Origin: Flaveria trinervia
Lineage: Eukaryota > Streptophyta > Magnoliopsida > Asterales > Asteraceae
DNA length: 64,000 nucleotides
Assembly: GCA_025506515.1 (NCBI GenBank)
Contig: CM046453.1
Location: 41,423,727 to 41,487,726, forward strand
Direction: 5' to 3'
Shown here in pieces: positions 10,171 through 21,324 of the stretch. The notes under the pieces are model-generated. The model did no database searches and was not told the origin of the DNA. It was given only the letters and a program-made list of their open reading frames with translations. Position numbers and translations under genes: made by a program. Numbering within the stretch: the first letter of the stretch is position 1; every line of letters starts with the position of its first letter.

Positions 10171-10747
10171 TGAGAACAGACCCAAAACCAAAATGGTTTG
10201 GGTCTCAAAAGCTAACTAGTTGTTGTGATATATGCAGGGTTCTTCAGCATGCCATAGAAGCATCTGGTATGTGGACAGTGGAGGATCTATGCATATGACT
10301 GGGAGCAGATCTCTTCTTCATGACTACTCTCAAGGAAAGAAGGATTTATTTCTTTTGGTAATGATGCTAAGGGTTACATCATCCAAAGGCTTTGTTTCAA
10401 ATGGTGAAATAAGGTTTGATGATGTTAATCATGTGGAGAATCTCAAGTACAATTTGTTAAGTGTCAGTCAAATGTGTGATAAAGGGCATGTTGCACTTTT
10501 CACCAGTCAGAACTGTCGATTCTGTCTTTCAATGTTGGGTATGATTGACAAGATATTGGATGAACATACTCTCCTGAAGGCCAACAGGATTGGAAGAGTA
10601 TATGCCTTAGACTTATCAAAGAAAATTGATCTAAAAGGCCATCCATGTCTGTTCTCCAAGGCCTCTCCTCAGGAATCTAAACTTTGGCACAGAAGGCTTG
10701 GTCATTTGATCTTTAGAACAATGAACCAGCTGATCCTTTATGGTTAG
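10171..10747 (+). pseudogene. Copia-B protease and pre-integrase domain
   Basis: The aspartic protease site is IWYVDSGGSMHMTG (about 10265-10305): the DSG triad is kept, while the usual Cys-Ser-Arg after it reads Gly-Ser-Met. The region continues with LKYNLLSVSQMCDKGH and ends in the pre-integrase motif LWHRRLGHLIFRTMNQL near 10680-10735. The stop after TMNQLILYG at about 10745 is followed by an in-phase change into integrase. Open for 171 codons, so the least damaged part of this pol. Confidence 0.85.
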
Positions 10748-11660
10748 TGAGAGGTCTGCCATTAAGGAGTTTAAATGTGATGACAACTGCTCTGCTTGTT
10801 TAAAAAGAAGGAACATAAGTATCATTCCCTCCAATAGAAGAACCAAAGTTCACTGCCTGCTTGCAATTACTGCATATGGATCTTTTTGGTCCAGTAAGAG
10901 TGATGAGCATGGCAAAGAAAAAATACTTTCTGGTAATTGTGGATGATTATTCCAGATTTGTATGGACCGGACCTTCTCTTACATTCAAAAGATGAGGCTG
11001 GTCAAATTATCATCTACTTTGTGTTGCATGTGGAAAAGCAGTACTCTCTTTCTGTTAAGTGTGTGAGGAGTGATAATGGCACAAAATTTAGAAATCACAC
11101 ACTTGATGAATTCTATTCCTCTAAGGAATCAAGAGGCAGTTTAGCATTCCAGAACTCCTGAACAAAATGGAGTGGTGGAAAGAAAGAACAGGACCCTTAT
11201 TGAAGCTACAAGGTCAATGTTGGCTGATTTTGGTTTGCCACTAACCTCTTGGGCTGAAGCTGTTAACACGGCTTGCTATGTGCAAAATAGAGTATTGGTA
11301 AATCAAGGTTGATGAAGACTCCTTATGAAGTGTTACATCATTTGGTTCCTCTGATTTCCTTCTTTAGAGCATTTGGTGTCCTTGTTATATTCTCAACACA
11401 AAGGATCCACTTCAGAAGTTTGAATCAAAGGTGGATGCAGGGTACTTTGTTGGGTATTCATCTACTTGCCAAGGATACAGAGTTTTTAATCGCAGAACAA
11501 AGATTGTAGAAGAAACCTTGCATGTAAAGTTTAATGAATCTCCAAAGGAGAAAATCCCACAAAACCCTGGGGAGTTATTTGATCTGGACATACTGCAATA
11601 TGTTCCTTATTAGTCTCCAACTGTTGCAGGTTCTGTGAATCCATCATCTCCTACCACTTG
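10748..11660 (+). pseudogene. Copia-B integrase
   Basis: Degraded integrase: zinc-binding tail remnant (CDDNCSACLKRR), a second-catalytic-Asp segment CVRSDNGTKFRNH near 11055-11100, the NGVVERKNRTLIE-like catalytic Glu region near 11165-11210 in a different frame, the WAEAVNTACYVQNRVL segment, and the C-terminal KTPYEVLHH and GYSSTCQGYRVFN segments (11309-11613). At least four frame changes are needed to read it, so there is no functional enzyme. Confidence 0.8.
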
Positions 11661-11989
11661 TTATCCATCTATTGGTATAAATGCAAGATTTTAGTGATCA
11701 ACTGCTTGAGTCTACTAAACTTGATGTTCCTGTAGCTTCAGCAGTTCCATCCACAACAAATGCTGATGAGATCTCTGAATCCTCTACTTCATTTGAATTG
11801 TCATCTCATTCTAGGTTTCAAGAATCTGGATTACCATTTGTTGCTGCTGAATCACCTACAAACACTTGCACAGATCTTATTGAGTATCAAGAACTGAAGA
11901 ATCACCCCATGTCTCAGATCATTGTGACATCAATGCTGGTGTTTCAACTAGAAGTCAATTGTCCAATTTTTGCTTATATGCTCTCTTTT

Positions 11990-13070
11990 AAGTCAGCAAG
12001 AGCCAAAGAACTATCATATTGCATTAAGAGACAATGGATGGGTTGAAGCTATGCAACTTGAGCTTCATCAGTTTCAAAAGCATAAGTGTGGGAACTGGTT
12101 CCTCTACCCCAAGGTAAGTGTGCAATAGGCACTAAATGGGTGTTTAGGAATAAAACTGATGAAAAAGGCCAAATTGTCAAAACAAGCCAGACTGGTTGTA
12201 CAGGGGTTTTCACAAGAAGAAGGTATTGATTATGATGAAACCTTTGCCCTGTAGCCAGACTAGAGGCAATTAGATTGTTTTTAGCTTATGCTTCTTTCCA
12301 TAATCTCAAAGTTTTTCAAATGGATGTCAAAAGATGCATTCTTATATGCAAAACAAAAGAAGAAGTTTATGTGTGCAACCACCAGTTTTTGAAGATCATA
12401 AACATCCAGATTGGGTGTATAAGCTTGATAAGGGTCTTTATGGGCTCAAACAAGCACCCAGAGCTTGGTATGAAACACTATCTAACTTTCTTCTTCAAAT
12501 TAATTTCACTAGAGGATCCATAGATAAAACCTTGTTCATTAGAAGTAGGCATGCATAAGCTCCTTGTCAAATTTATGTTGATGATATTATTTTTGCATCC
12601 TCTCATCCACTTTATGTGATGCCTTTACTATGTTAATGCAACAAAAGTTTGAAATGAGTGCCATGGGAGAATTACAGTTCTTTCTGGGGTTGCAAATCAA
12701 ACAAAAGGCTGATGGAACTTTCATTCATCAGTCTAAATATACAAAGGATTTATTGAAAAAGTTTGATTTACAAAACTGTAAGCCTGTTCTACTCCCATGT
12801 GCAGCACCACACAACTGATGCTTATCAGAAAGGTAATCATTGATGAAACTCTTTACAGATGTATGATTGGTTCCTTGATGTACCTTACAGCTTCTAGACC
12901 AGACATTATGTTTGCAACTTGTGTCTGTGCTAGATTTCAGGCTGCACCTAAAGTATCCCATATGATTGCAGTCAAAAGGATCTTTAGATATTTGCAAGGA
13001 ACTCAATCTCTAGGACTTTGGTATTCCACTGGGCACTCTTGTAAATTAGTTGCTTTCTTTCTCTGATAGT
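11990..13070 (+). pseudogene. Copia-B reverse transcriptase
   Basis: RT motifs in order: GTKWVFRNK (about 12130), RLVVQGFSQEEGIDYDE (about 12187-12240), FQMDVK (12318), VYKLDKGLYGLKQAPRAWYETL (12415-12480), the catalytic QIYVDDIIFAS (12567-12600), EMSAMGELQFFLGLQIK (12650-12705), and GSLMYLTASRPDIMF (12868-12915). There are frameshifts around 12335-12360 and 12610, and a nonsense codon near 12556. The catalytic Asp pair is preserved. Confidence 0.88.
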
Positions 13071-13512
13071 GACTATGCAGGGTGTAAATTAACTAGAAAA
13101 TCAACCTCTGGTGGATGCCAATTTCTAGGAACTGTTTAGTTTCTTGGCAGAGTAAGAAACAAACAACCTCTGTTGCTACATCCACTGCTGAAGCAGAGTA
13201 CATTGATGTTGCAAGTTGTACATCTCAGGTACTCTGGCTTCAGAATCAATTACTGGATTATGACATTACAGAGACTAAGACTCCTTTACTGATGGACAGT
13301 GCTTCAGCTCTTTGTATTGTTAAGAATCCTGTCCAGCATTTAGGACCAAACATATTGAGATCATACATCATTTTATCAGCGATTGTTATGAAAAAATCTG
13401 ATTGATCCAAAGTTTGTTCCTAGTGTTGATGACTTGCAGATATATTTACTAAGCCTTTGGACAGTGCAACTTTCCAAAATCTAGTGCTAAGGCTTGTATG
13501 TGCTACAGCTTG
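13071..13512 (+). pseudogene. Copia-B RNase H
   Basis: RNase H of pol: SDSDYAG-like start near 13060-13085 in a shifted frame, then NCLVSWQSKKQTTSVATSTAEAEY with the catalytic Glu region (13125-13200), VLWLQNQLLDYDI, and the final Asp region LLMDSASALCIVKNPVQH (13290-13335). A frame change follows. Degrades the RNA strand of the RNA:DNA hybrid in reverse transcription. The coding signal stops near 13512. Confidence 0.85.
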
Positions 13513-14033
13513 AATGATTTGACAACTACTGATGATCTCAGTTCATAAGTACTGATGATTATCAGTATACAGATGTCAAAAATAAGTACTGAAGTTATTT
13601 TATCTTCAGCAGTTTTCATAACTACTGAAGACTAATACTTAAAAGTACTGAAGTACTTTATTTGTTGCAAAGTATTGATGTGGTTACAACTACTGAAGTA
13701 TGTTCTAACACATAAGTACTGATGACCAATGAAACATCTGAAAATCAGAATCTGCTGAGTAAGTGTTAAGTCAAATAAAACAACTGAGATATGTGAATTG
13801 ACGACAACAACTGATGAGTAATTTTATTCTTTAATTGTTTCAAACAACTGCTGTTTCATTTCAAAAACTGAAGCCAAAACCAAGTCTTCGGTAGTTTTCA
13901 ACTACTGATGACAAACACCGTATTATCAGTTGTTTACAACATCTGAAAGTTAAAACCATGTCTTCAGTCGTTTTCTAACAACTGATGACTAACACCAAAA
14001 CTTTCAGCTGTTTTCTTTTAGCCATTCATAACC
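13513..14033 (+). repeat. Copia-B spacer array of CTGATGA/CTTCAG words upstream of third ORF
   Basis: The non-coding spacer between pol and the third ORF is packed with ACTACTGAAG, AAGTACTGATG, CTTCAGTAGTT and ACAACTGATGA words in both orientations. These are the same words as in the U3 of the LTRs (6400-6790, 17640-17990). The array ends just before a TATA box at 14034. It may be an internal promoter or enhancer copied from, or evolving together with, the LTR. Confidence 0.7.
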
Positions 14034-14041
14034 TATAAATA
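14034..14041 (+). promoter_or_regulatory. TATA box upstream of Copia-B third ORF
   Basis: TATAAATA lies 56 bp before the ATG at 14097 and directly after the repeat array. Same array-then-TATA order as in the LTR (array 6400-6790, TATA 6847-6854). Possible separate promoter for the third ORF. Confidence 0.45.
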
Positions 14042-14096
14042 CCTACCCTAACTTCAAACTTTTCATAAATCGATTCCGAACATTCATCTTCCATTA

Positions 14097-17000
14097 ATGG
14101 CGACCATGCAAATCAAACCACGACACAACTGTGTTGCCTACTTCACAAAATCGGCCTTTTGGACTAAGTTTGATGCCATTGATCCGATGGTTGATTCCTT
14201 GTATCGAACTACTTTTCTTCTGAATCCAACCATCTATCCAGACACTCTCATCACTTCTGGACAAATGTCACCATCCATACTGGTGAGAATGATGTCACGA
14301 TCACTCTCCAGTCATTTGTAAACCAGAAGAAGGTGGTAGTCACTCCTGCTATCATTCGCCAAACGCTAGATCTGAATGATGCTACCTTGTCACCAAATAC
14401 CCGAAGGGCACTATTGATCTCTTATTCATCAACCATGGATATGAGGGCAACCTAAGTGCTACAACCATTCTGAAGAAGCACTTCCATGATGCTGAACGCC
14501 TAATCTTCCACATGATCAATGTTTGCCTTGCCCCCAAAACCTCATCATAGGATCAAATGTCATCTAGGTGGCAGCAGGTACTGTATTCTATCCTTGAACG
14601 CCAAAGCTTAAATTTTTCTGAAATTATATTCTTAGAATTAAAAGATCTGGAAATGAAACCTGTAGCTAACAGATGGCTATTATTCCAAGGTTACTTATGG
14701 CCATAATCATGAATCAGTTACAATCTGATGGCCCTGTTGGCCTTGGAGTCCCTGCTATGGTAGTTTTGCCAGAGGTATACTCCAGGCACAACTCTGACCC
14801 ACACCTCAAAGAGGCTGCCAAAACCCAAGCAGAAGGTACCCACAGCCTCATCCTCCAGATCCAAAGTCCCCACCAACCTCATTCCAAACAAACCAAAAAG
14901 GCTACTCAGGGAGTTGAGTCCCCTGATGATGCCCCTGCAACACAAAGGCAGGATGAAACTATGGGTAATAATCCCCCTATAGTTTCCAGGACTCTACCAG
15001 CTGAAACCGCTTAGGTATCCTCTCAACAGGATCCTGATGCAACAAAAAATAGGGAAACAACATTACTGGAATCTCTCTCACTTGAGAGGATTGCCATTGA
15101 AGAGCACCATTCACCCCAGGTGCACTCCTCTTCACACCTATCTACAAGCCCAACTGTGGTCATTGCACAAGTGCTGACTCAACTACATTCCTCTACCCCT
15201 CCCCAGAAACCTATTATCACTGGGAAAACCTCAACAGTTGAGGGAGAGGATTATAATGTGGCTGATAACCCATGGCACAGGGATTACAGATTTCAATCTC
15301 CCTGTGTAGAGGAGGAGATTAGAACATCTGGTGAGGTTGCCTCTTCTCTTGTTTCTAACATGATCAGGATGAAGATGGTATCATTTCTAAGTCCTCACCA
15401 GAGGCAACTACCAATGAAGGACATCATCCTGAGGCAGGAAGTCCCAGTTCCAAGAAATAGGGGCACATGTGAATACTGATCTACACTCAAACATGTTCAT
15501 CCTGATTTTATCAGGAGGTTAGCTGATTCAGCACAGACTGATGATGACCTGGGCTTTTTCTTTGATGTTCTAGCCCATAATACTTTTCTTGAGACTAAGG
15601 TCTGCAGCCTACAAGAACTGCTTGCCAAAATATCACAAGAATCAAGTCCATCTGCCCACACTCACCCACAGATGGCAGTTTCTCCAGAAACTATCCCAAA
15701 CACTGAGCCACTCTCAACAAATCTGCCACCGCATCTGCTTCAGGTACCATTTCTCAGGGACAGAACCCCTCTGAGCTAATGGTTGCTGCCTTTCAAACAT
15801 CCTTACCTCTCATCACTTCCATAATCACAAACACTGTACATCAGGCCATTAATGAGAGGCTTTCATCAATCTTCAATCCTTAGTTGATGCTGTTGTTTCT
15901 AAGAGACTTTCTGACATTCACACCCCTGAACCCAATGCAACCAAAAAGGGGAGTCTAAGTCAGTGAAAGTAGACAAAAGAAGAGAGCTGAAGAGGAAGCA
16001 GAAAAAGAGAAGAAAGAAAGGAATGATCACCTACAAGAGGAAGAAAAGCTCTAAAAGATTGAAGGTGAGAAAAAGTTAGAAGAATTGATCAAAGAAGCTG
16101 ATGAGCAACATAGCAGATCTATGGATAAGATTATTGATCAACTCTCCAGACAAGGATTTGACACTGCCAAACTTGACTCTCAAATCAGAAGGTTAGAGAT
16201 TCAAGAGATTGAACAAAGATGGGCAAGTTGGAGTGAGAAAGAAAGGGAAAGGCTGGAAGCTATGGCAAGATTTATATCAAAACATCTGGGAAGATCAACC
16301 ATTGAATTAAAGTCATGGTCCAGAGACAGTATTTTGGATAACCACCAGAAGCTGTTCTTCTGAAGTATTTAACAAAGGATTGATCATAGAAGCTCTTGAT
16401 GAAGCTGGTGCTGGGAAAAGGAAGATATGGCAAAATTATCCAAAGCTTCACTCACATCCAAGATGCTAGAGCAGCCTGCACAATCACCCAAACCAAAACA
16501 ACCACCCTCACAACCCTCAAAACCAACTTCTTTACCCAATAACCTACTCAACCCACTACCAATGATGCACCTAAGAGGAAGAGAAGGGTGTTGAGGATGG
16601 AAGAAGAAGAAGAAGATGATGAGGATATAGTCTGCCAATCTCTGTTGTTCTCAAAATAAAGATGCCTGAGCCCAGGAGTCAACCATAACAATCACACCTA
16701 ACATCCAAAGGCAAATGGTAAAAGTCAAACTTGAAGAAGAAGAACAGCACAAACAACATGATGAGCACTGTTAAGGATGATTGATAAAGAGTTTCCCAAG
16801 TCTTCATCCATACAAGCTATGAAGAAACATGCTCAGAGGTTGTATGCTCTCAGATTTACATTCCAATATGACAAAGAGAGAGTGAGAATTTGGCCTGACC
16901 CCAGAGTAAGTGACAGAATTCACAAAAAGAAGATTCCAAGCAGATACAATGGCCAAGTAAAGAAGATTGTAGATGCTGTGATAATGCTGGCCATTGTAGT

Positions 17001-17433
17001 GTCAACCTGGGAAATCCTTGATGACTTCAAGAGAGCTTACAAGTCTAAGATGACTCCACAAACCTTACTAGAAAACAAAATGGTAAAGAAGGGGTTAATC
17101 TACAAGAAGCTTGAAGAAATAAGAAGAAATGAGCTCCAGTTATTGCTTGAAGGCACTCATCCTGACGAGTTTGCATACAGAGAGATAACAACTGTGGAGC
17201 TGAAAAATGGAAAGCATATTAAGTACTTATCTGAGTACTATGGGACTGAGTTCTTCTTTGAAAGTGGAGCTGAAGAACTCATAATGGAAGAACAAGTTGT
17301 TTTCCTTGAGGCGTATGTTAGAGAGTCTTACAGACTATCATTGGGAAGTAGGTTTCATGGATGGGGTAATAGCTCTGTGTCCAATTCCCCAAGACAGAGT
17401 TCCCATTCATCCTTTGCCAATCAAACCTTATAA
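14097..17433 (+). pseudogene. Copia-B third ORF (env position, unknown function)
   Basis: Starts at ATG 14097 (MATMQIKPRHNCVAYF). The N-terminal domain resembles the Asteraceae protein group often mis-annotated as synaptobrevin/longin-like or putative plant transposon protein (recall only). Frame-broken homology continues through about 14460-14700: the equivalents of the CL...K and WLLYPRFL segments of Copia-C and -A are CLAPKTS and RWLLFQGYLW. Then a Pro/Ser/Thr/Gln-rich middle (14700-15880), a Lys/Glu coiled coil (about 15960-16300) and a C-terminal domain (16777-17433) with VELKNGK and YLSEYYG, homologous to 80-771. At least six frame breaks and several stops. No membrane segment seen, so an envelope role is not supported. 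Confidence 0.75.
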
Positions 17434-17540
17434 AATCTCTTCCTTGGCCTGAGCTTATATTGAAGATTTCTGAGCTGATCCAGATAATGTTTGTGCCACT
17501 AAGTGGGACCTCATAATTTTAAAGGTTTTGGCTGCATTGG

Positions 17541-17553
17541 TTCAGGGGGAGTT
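17541..17553 (+). promoter_or_regulatory. Polypurine tract of Copia-B
   Basis: TTCAGGGGGAGTT immediately precedes the 3' LTR, the plus-strand primer site. Identical to 978-990. Confidence 0.85.
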
Positions 17554-18252
17554 TGTTGGATCAAAAGAACCAATGAGCCAGATTAGAAAAACCTTTTAGT
17601 CCCATAGACATCAAAACAATTGAAGTGATCTACAACAGCTAAAGACAAAGTCTGAAGACAACTGCTGAAGACAAAGTCCGAAGACAAAGTCTGAAGACAA
17701 CAGCTGAAGACAAAGTCTGAAGACAAAGTCTGAAGACAACTACTGAAGACAAAGTCTGAAGATCAAGTTCTTAGAAGTTGTCATAACAGCTGAAGTAGTT
17801 CTCTTTAGTATTTGATGGTTAACATTTCAGTAGTTTGTAACCAGTAGTTTTATACTATGTAAAACATCTGAAGTTCTTACACTTCAGATGTTATAACTTC
17901 AGTAGTGTTAATGTTAGCTTATACTTAGCTTTTAGTGAAGGTGTCCTCAGTTGTTGTGGACATCTTCAGTAGTTTAGTTTACTTTCAGTTGTTTGTATAA
18001 ATCAGTTAGATGTCACTATCAAGTGACGTCAGCTAATGTCACATTCCTTATAAAAGGAATGTTGACCTAATTTCCCTGCACGGGAAGCTTGTGCATGAAT
18101 GAAAACATTCTTTTTGCAGAAAACCCTCTCTCTATAACCGTTACTGTTTGATTGAATATTCATATTATTCTTGCTATAATTTCGTCTAATTCGTGTGCTA
18201 TTCAGCTGGAAATCCTAATCTAATTGATCAAACTAGATCTCGATCCCCTTCA
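17554..18252 (+). repeat. 3' LTR of Copia-B
   Basis: 699 bp, TGTTGGATC...CTTCA, matching 6337-7049 with the AGACAAAGTCT array shortened and rearranged, and with the palindromic TATA at 18041-18062. Followed at once by target duplication GAACT (18253-18257). Confidence 0.92.
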
Positions 18253-18257
18253 GAACT

Positions 18258-18960
18258 TAATGTCATTATCTTGGTTAAAAGATACAACATTAGTTTCCTT
18301 AAGTTGTTTATTCAGAAGTTCTATATTTTCTTTATAACCGTGCTCATTTTGTTTTAAAACTCTATTTGCTTCTATGCATAGTTGCAAGTCCTTTACCAAG
18401 CTATCATTATGATCTAATAACCTAGCAAATTTCAAATCAATACTTTCCCTAAATTTATTACAATCAGAACAAGCATGATTATTGAAAAGTTGAGTAGTGG
18501 CACTTAACTGAGAGGGTGCGGTTAAATCAGCCATCAAAGCAAAGTCTGACTTTTCTAGTTCTGGTGATTCTAAACTTGTTGAACTTGTCCTTTCCTCAGG
18601 TTGGTGAGCAACCATAATTACAGTTTCTTCAATATTTGACATCGCGAGTTCTACTACAATATCACCTTCGCTTGTTGAGTCGTCATCTAGATCCTCAACA
18701 CTAGTAATGTTGGATTCTCCTGGAGAAACAAACTGAAAGCTCAAATCTTGTCCTTCATTATCGTTAGCAGTCAAGGCTTTAGGATCCTTGCTCGACGAAG
18801 TAGGACTGCTTGTGGGTTTATCATGACGAGTGAAAGATGAGAATGGATTCCCATTTCCTGTCTTCGTGGGCTTCACACATTCAAGTTTGAAGTGCCCCTT
18901 TTCCCCACAGTTGAAGCAGGTAACTTTGGTCTTGTCAAAACCAAAAGTTGTATCCTTAGT
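18258..18960 (-). pseudogene. Copia-A copy 1: Gag middle with first zinc knuckle
   Basis: Open minus-strand reading to 18258, collinear with 6331-5457 across the Copia-B insertion. It encodes the first nucleocapsid knuckle CFNCGEKGHFKLEC (about 18873-18930), an acidic Ser/Thr-rich linker, a Cys/His-containing patch (NNHACSDCNKF) and the start of a coiled coil (LQLCIEANRVLKQNEHGY). The upstream Gag is missing, because Gypsy-1 starts at 18961 inside the codons before the knuckle (after TTTGFDK-like residues). A second Copia-A copy at 52894-53091 overlaps this segment by about 195 bp at roughly 80% identity by eye. Confidence 0.85.
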
Positions 18961-20971
18961 TGTAACACCCGGTTATTCTTTAAAAAGAAGAATAAGAAAT
19001 GAAGAATAAAAGTAGGAAATGCAATTTAACCCAAGTTGAGGGGTTAAAAATGTAAAAGGGGACAAAAGTACAAACGTTAGTGTAAAGGTGGGCATGGCCG
19101 CCCACCCTCACTTCACATCACCTTTTTCATTTGGTTTGAGAGAGAGAGAGAGAGTAGAAAACTCTCGGGTTGAAGAAGAAGAAGAAGAAGTGGTCGAATT
19201 CAAGGTAAGAATTCAAAGTTTTTAAGTATTTATGATGGGTTTTGTCTTGGTTATGTGCTTATGTGTATGTGTGTGTGTTTGTGTGTATTCGTGTGTATGT
19301 TTGGTGGGCTTCTAGGTGTTTGAACTCATTTGCATACGGTTTAGATGGAAGATACACCCAAAGTTGCACCAGGTGAGTTTCTAGACCCCGGTTTTACCTG
19401 TTTTAAATTCTCTTTGGGGCTGAAAATGTATTTAAATGATTTTACAATGTTTATGTATGTATACCCATATGTATTATGCAATGTTTGATGATGTTCCTTA
19501 GGTGTTATTAAGTTCTTCATGCTTAGAATAGCCTTGGTAAGCTTAGAGCAAATAGGCTTGATATTTCGGTTCGAAAATATCCTAGAAATATGTTGAGCAG
19601 AAGGTTCATGCACCTAAATAAGGCTCATATGCCTAGAATTGCCTTAGAAATGTTTAAGTGTAACTCATGTGCCTGAATAGTGGTTCATGCACCTAGAATT
19701 TGTAATTGGAGGACTAAGTGTAGGGCCATGCGCCCTAATAGTGCCCATGCGTCTGAATAGCCCATGCGCCTAAGTATGCCAAACCGCCCAAACCCCATGC
19801 TCCTAAGTGTCCATGCGTCCGAATGGACCATACGCCCAAATAGTATCCATGCCTGAATAGCTCATGCGCCTAAGTGTTAAAATAGTTAAGTGTTGACTGA
19901 TGCCCCTACATAGTGATAAAACGCCCAAACAGGGCTCATGCGCCCAAATAGTTTTGGTGTGCCTTAACACTTAGAATTTATTACGAAAGTTTTGGTGTGC
20001 CTTAACACTTAGAATTTATTAAGATTTTGACCAAGGTTTGACTAGGGCTTATTAATGCTTAGTTTCATGCATGATTATGATTGTTCCATATTATTATTAT
20101 TACTATTAGTGTATGACTTTACGTGGTGTGTTTATTATTGTAACGTAAAGTATTACTAATAATAAACTGAAAGAGCAATGAAGAAGAGAAATGGAACTTA
20201 AATAAAAAGGTAACAAGTCTTGCAAGCTTATAGGAGGTGCACGACCATGTTTTCATTAGCTCAACTATGATGCGGGTTAGCTATCCTATTATGCACACGG
20301 GGCCAGTCAGTTGAGATTGGCGGACCTTTGCAGTGTACCCTAGGTGACTGGGCCAGCCTTGTATACAGTATTTAGAGCCCTTTGAGGGAACAGAGGGCCC
20401 AACACCATTTCCCCCGCGCATATAGTTTAGGGTATTGCTCATTGGTCCACACAGACTGTGAAAGATAAAGATAAAAGAGTACAGAATAAACAAGGTATAC
20501 AGTAAAGAGAAAAGGAATTATCTGATTGTATAGTTAATGCGTGCTCACGTATAAAGAGATGAGATTTCATAAAAAGAGTATTTTGATATACATACCTTAC
20601 AGAAAAGTATTTTATTACTTTTAAAACTAGAACTCACTCAGCAACGCTGACTTTTATACATTTTCAATTGGCAGGTAAACATTGTTAAGGATGGCACGAG
20701 GGTGAAGCTACTTGGCAGGAAAAGCTACTTGGCAGGAAAAGACTGACATCCATTCATACTTGTTATTGCTATTGTTTTGTAATGCAATTAAACAATTCTT
20801 TTGTATCTGGTTAAACAATAGTGTATTGCTCAACAACAACGTTTTTAATGAAATGAAAGAAATAGCTTTTGTTAAAACAATTCCGCTGCTTAAGCTTGTA
20901 AATTTATAATGTTTAATGTATTTAATGCTGTGAATGACCAACTGTGAGGTCTCCGGGAACGAGGCCTTACA
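18961..20971 (+). repeat. 5' LTR of Gypsy-1
   Basis: 2011 bp, TGTAACACCC...GGCCTTACA. Contains GA/GAA microsatellite-like tracts (19138-19190), a degenerate array of CATGCGCC/CATGCGTCCGAATGG words (about 19600-19950), and a 38-bp tandem duplication (19951-19988, 19989-20026). Antisense ORFs inside are not convincing. Confidence 0.92.
19600..19950 (+). repeat. CATGCGCC minisatellite in Gypsy LTR
   Basis: About 20 degenerate copies of a 14-20 bp unit (CATGCGCCTGAATAG, CATGCGTCCGAATGG, CATACGCCCAAATAG). Also in the LTR pieces at 26515-26870, 27585-27900, 52111-52338 and 52515-52744. The sub-word CATGCGTCCGAATGGACCAT also occurs, reverse-complemented, in the Copia-A LTR near 57460-57485. Confidence 0.8.
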
Positions 20972-20974
20972 AGT

Positions 20975-20986
20975 TGGTATCAGAGC
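20975..20986 (+). promoter_or_regulatory. Primer binding site of Gypsy-1
   Basis: TGGTATCAGAGC three bases after the LTR end; initiator-Met-tRNA type. The leader 20987-21324 shows no other feature. Confidence 0.9.
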
Positions 20987-21324
20987 AAATGTTTAAGAGA
21001 ATTGGGTTAAATAAATTTTAAAAACCTAAAGTTAAACTAAAAATGGGACAATTGGAGGGATGTCGGCCCGAGTAGCTATGTGCCATCAGCTATGTCTTTT
21101 CTTAATGTTAACCGGTATTATGTGCACGTGCTATGTGATTTATGTGCCTTTAGTAGATTTAGATACTGATTAAGTCAGGATAGGAAATGCTTGGCGTATG
21201 AAGAGTAAAGTAAGTGGCTTATCACAACTAGCCACTATAATTAGGGACTTACTATACTTGACATAAGTTGAGCTACTCCCTTGAATGACCGTGTTAGTGT
21301 TTGAATCTTATAGCGTGTTAGAGG

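Larger units (their letters stand above)
6337..18252 (+). mobile_element. Complete Copia-B (Sirevirus-like Ty1/copia) element
   Basis: This 11.9 kb element has two LTRs (6337-7049, 17554-18252), a primer site (7052-7063), gag, PR-IN-RT-RH order of pol (copia type), a repeat-rich spacer, a third ORF and a polypurine tract. The 5-bp target duplication GAACT flanks it exactly (6332-6336 and 18253-18257). It interrupts Copia-A copy 1 on the opposite strand. All ORFs carry stops or frameshifts, so it is non-autonomous today. Its length, extended Gag and extra ORF fit the Sirevirus/Maximus group; lineage assignment is by feature, not by phylogeny. Confidence 0.93.

Noticed and set aside
14097..17433. 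Calling the third ORF an envelope gene
   Set aside because: No signal peptide, transmembrane helix or cleavage site visible; only the position matches.
20281..20941. Antisense ORFs in Gypsy LTRs (also 28249-28878)
   Set aside because: Non-coding LTR; the ORFs are not conserved in length or frame between copies.
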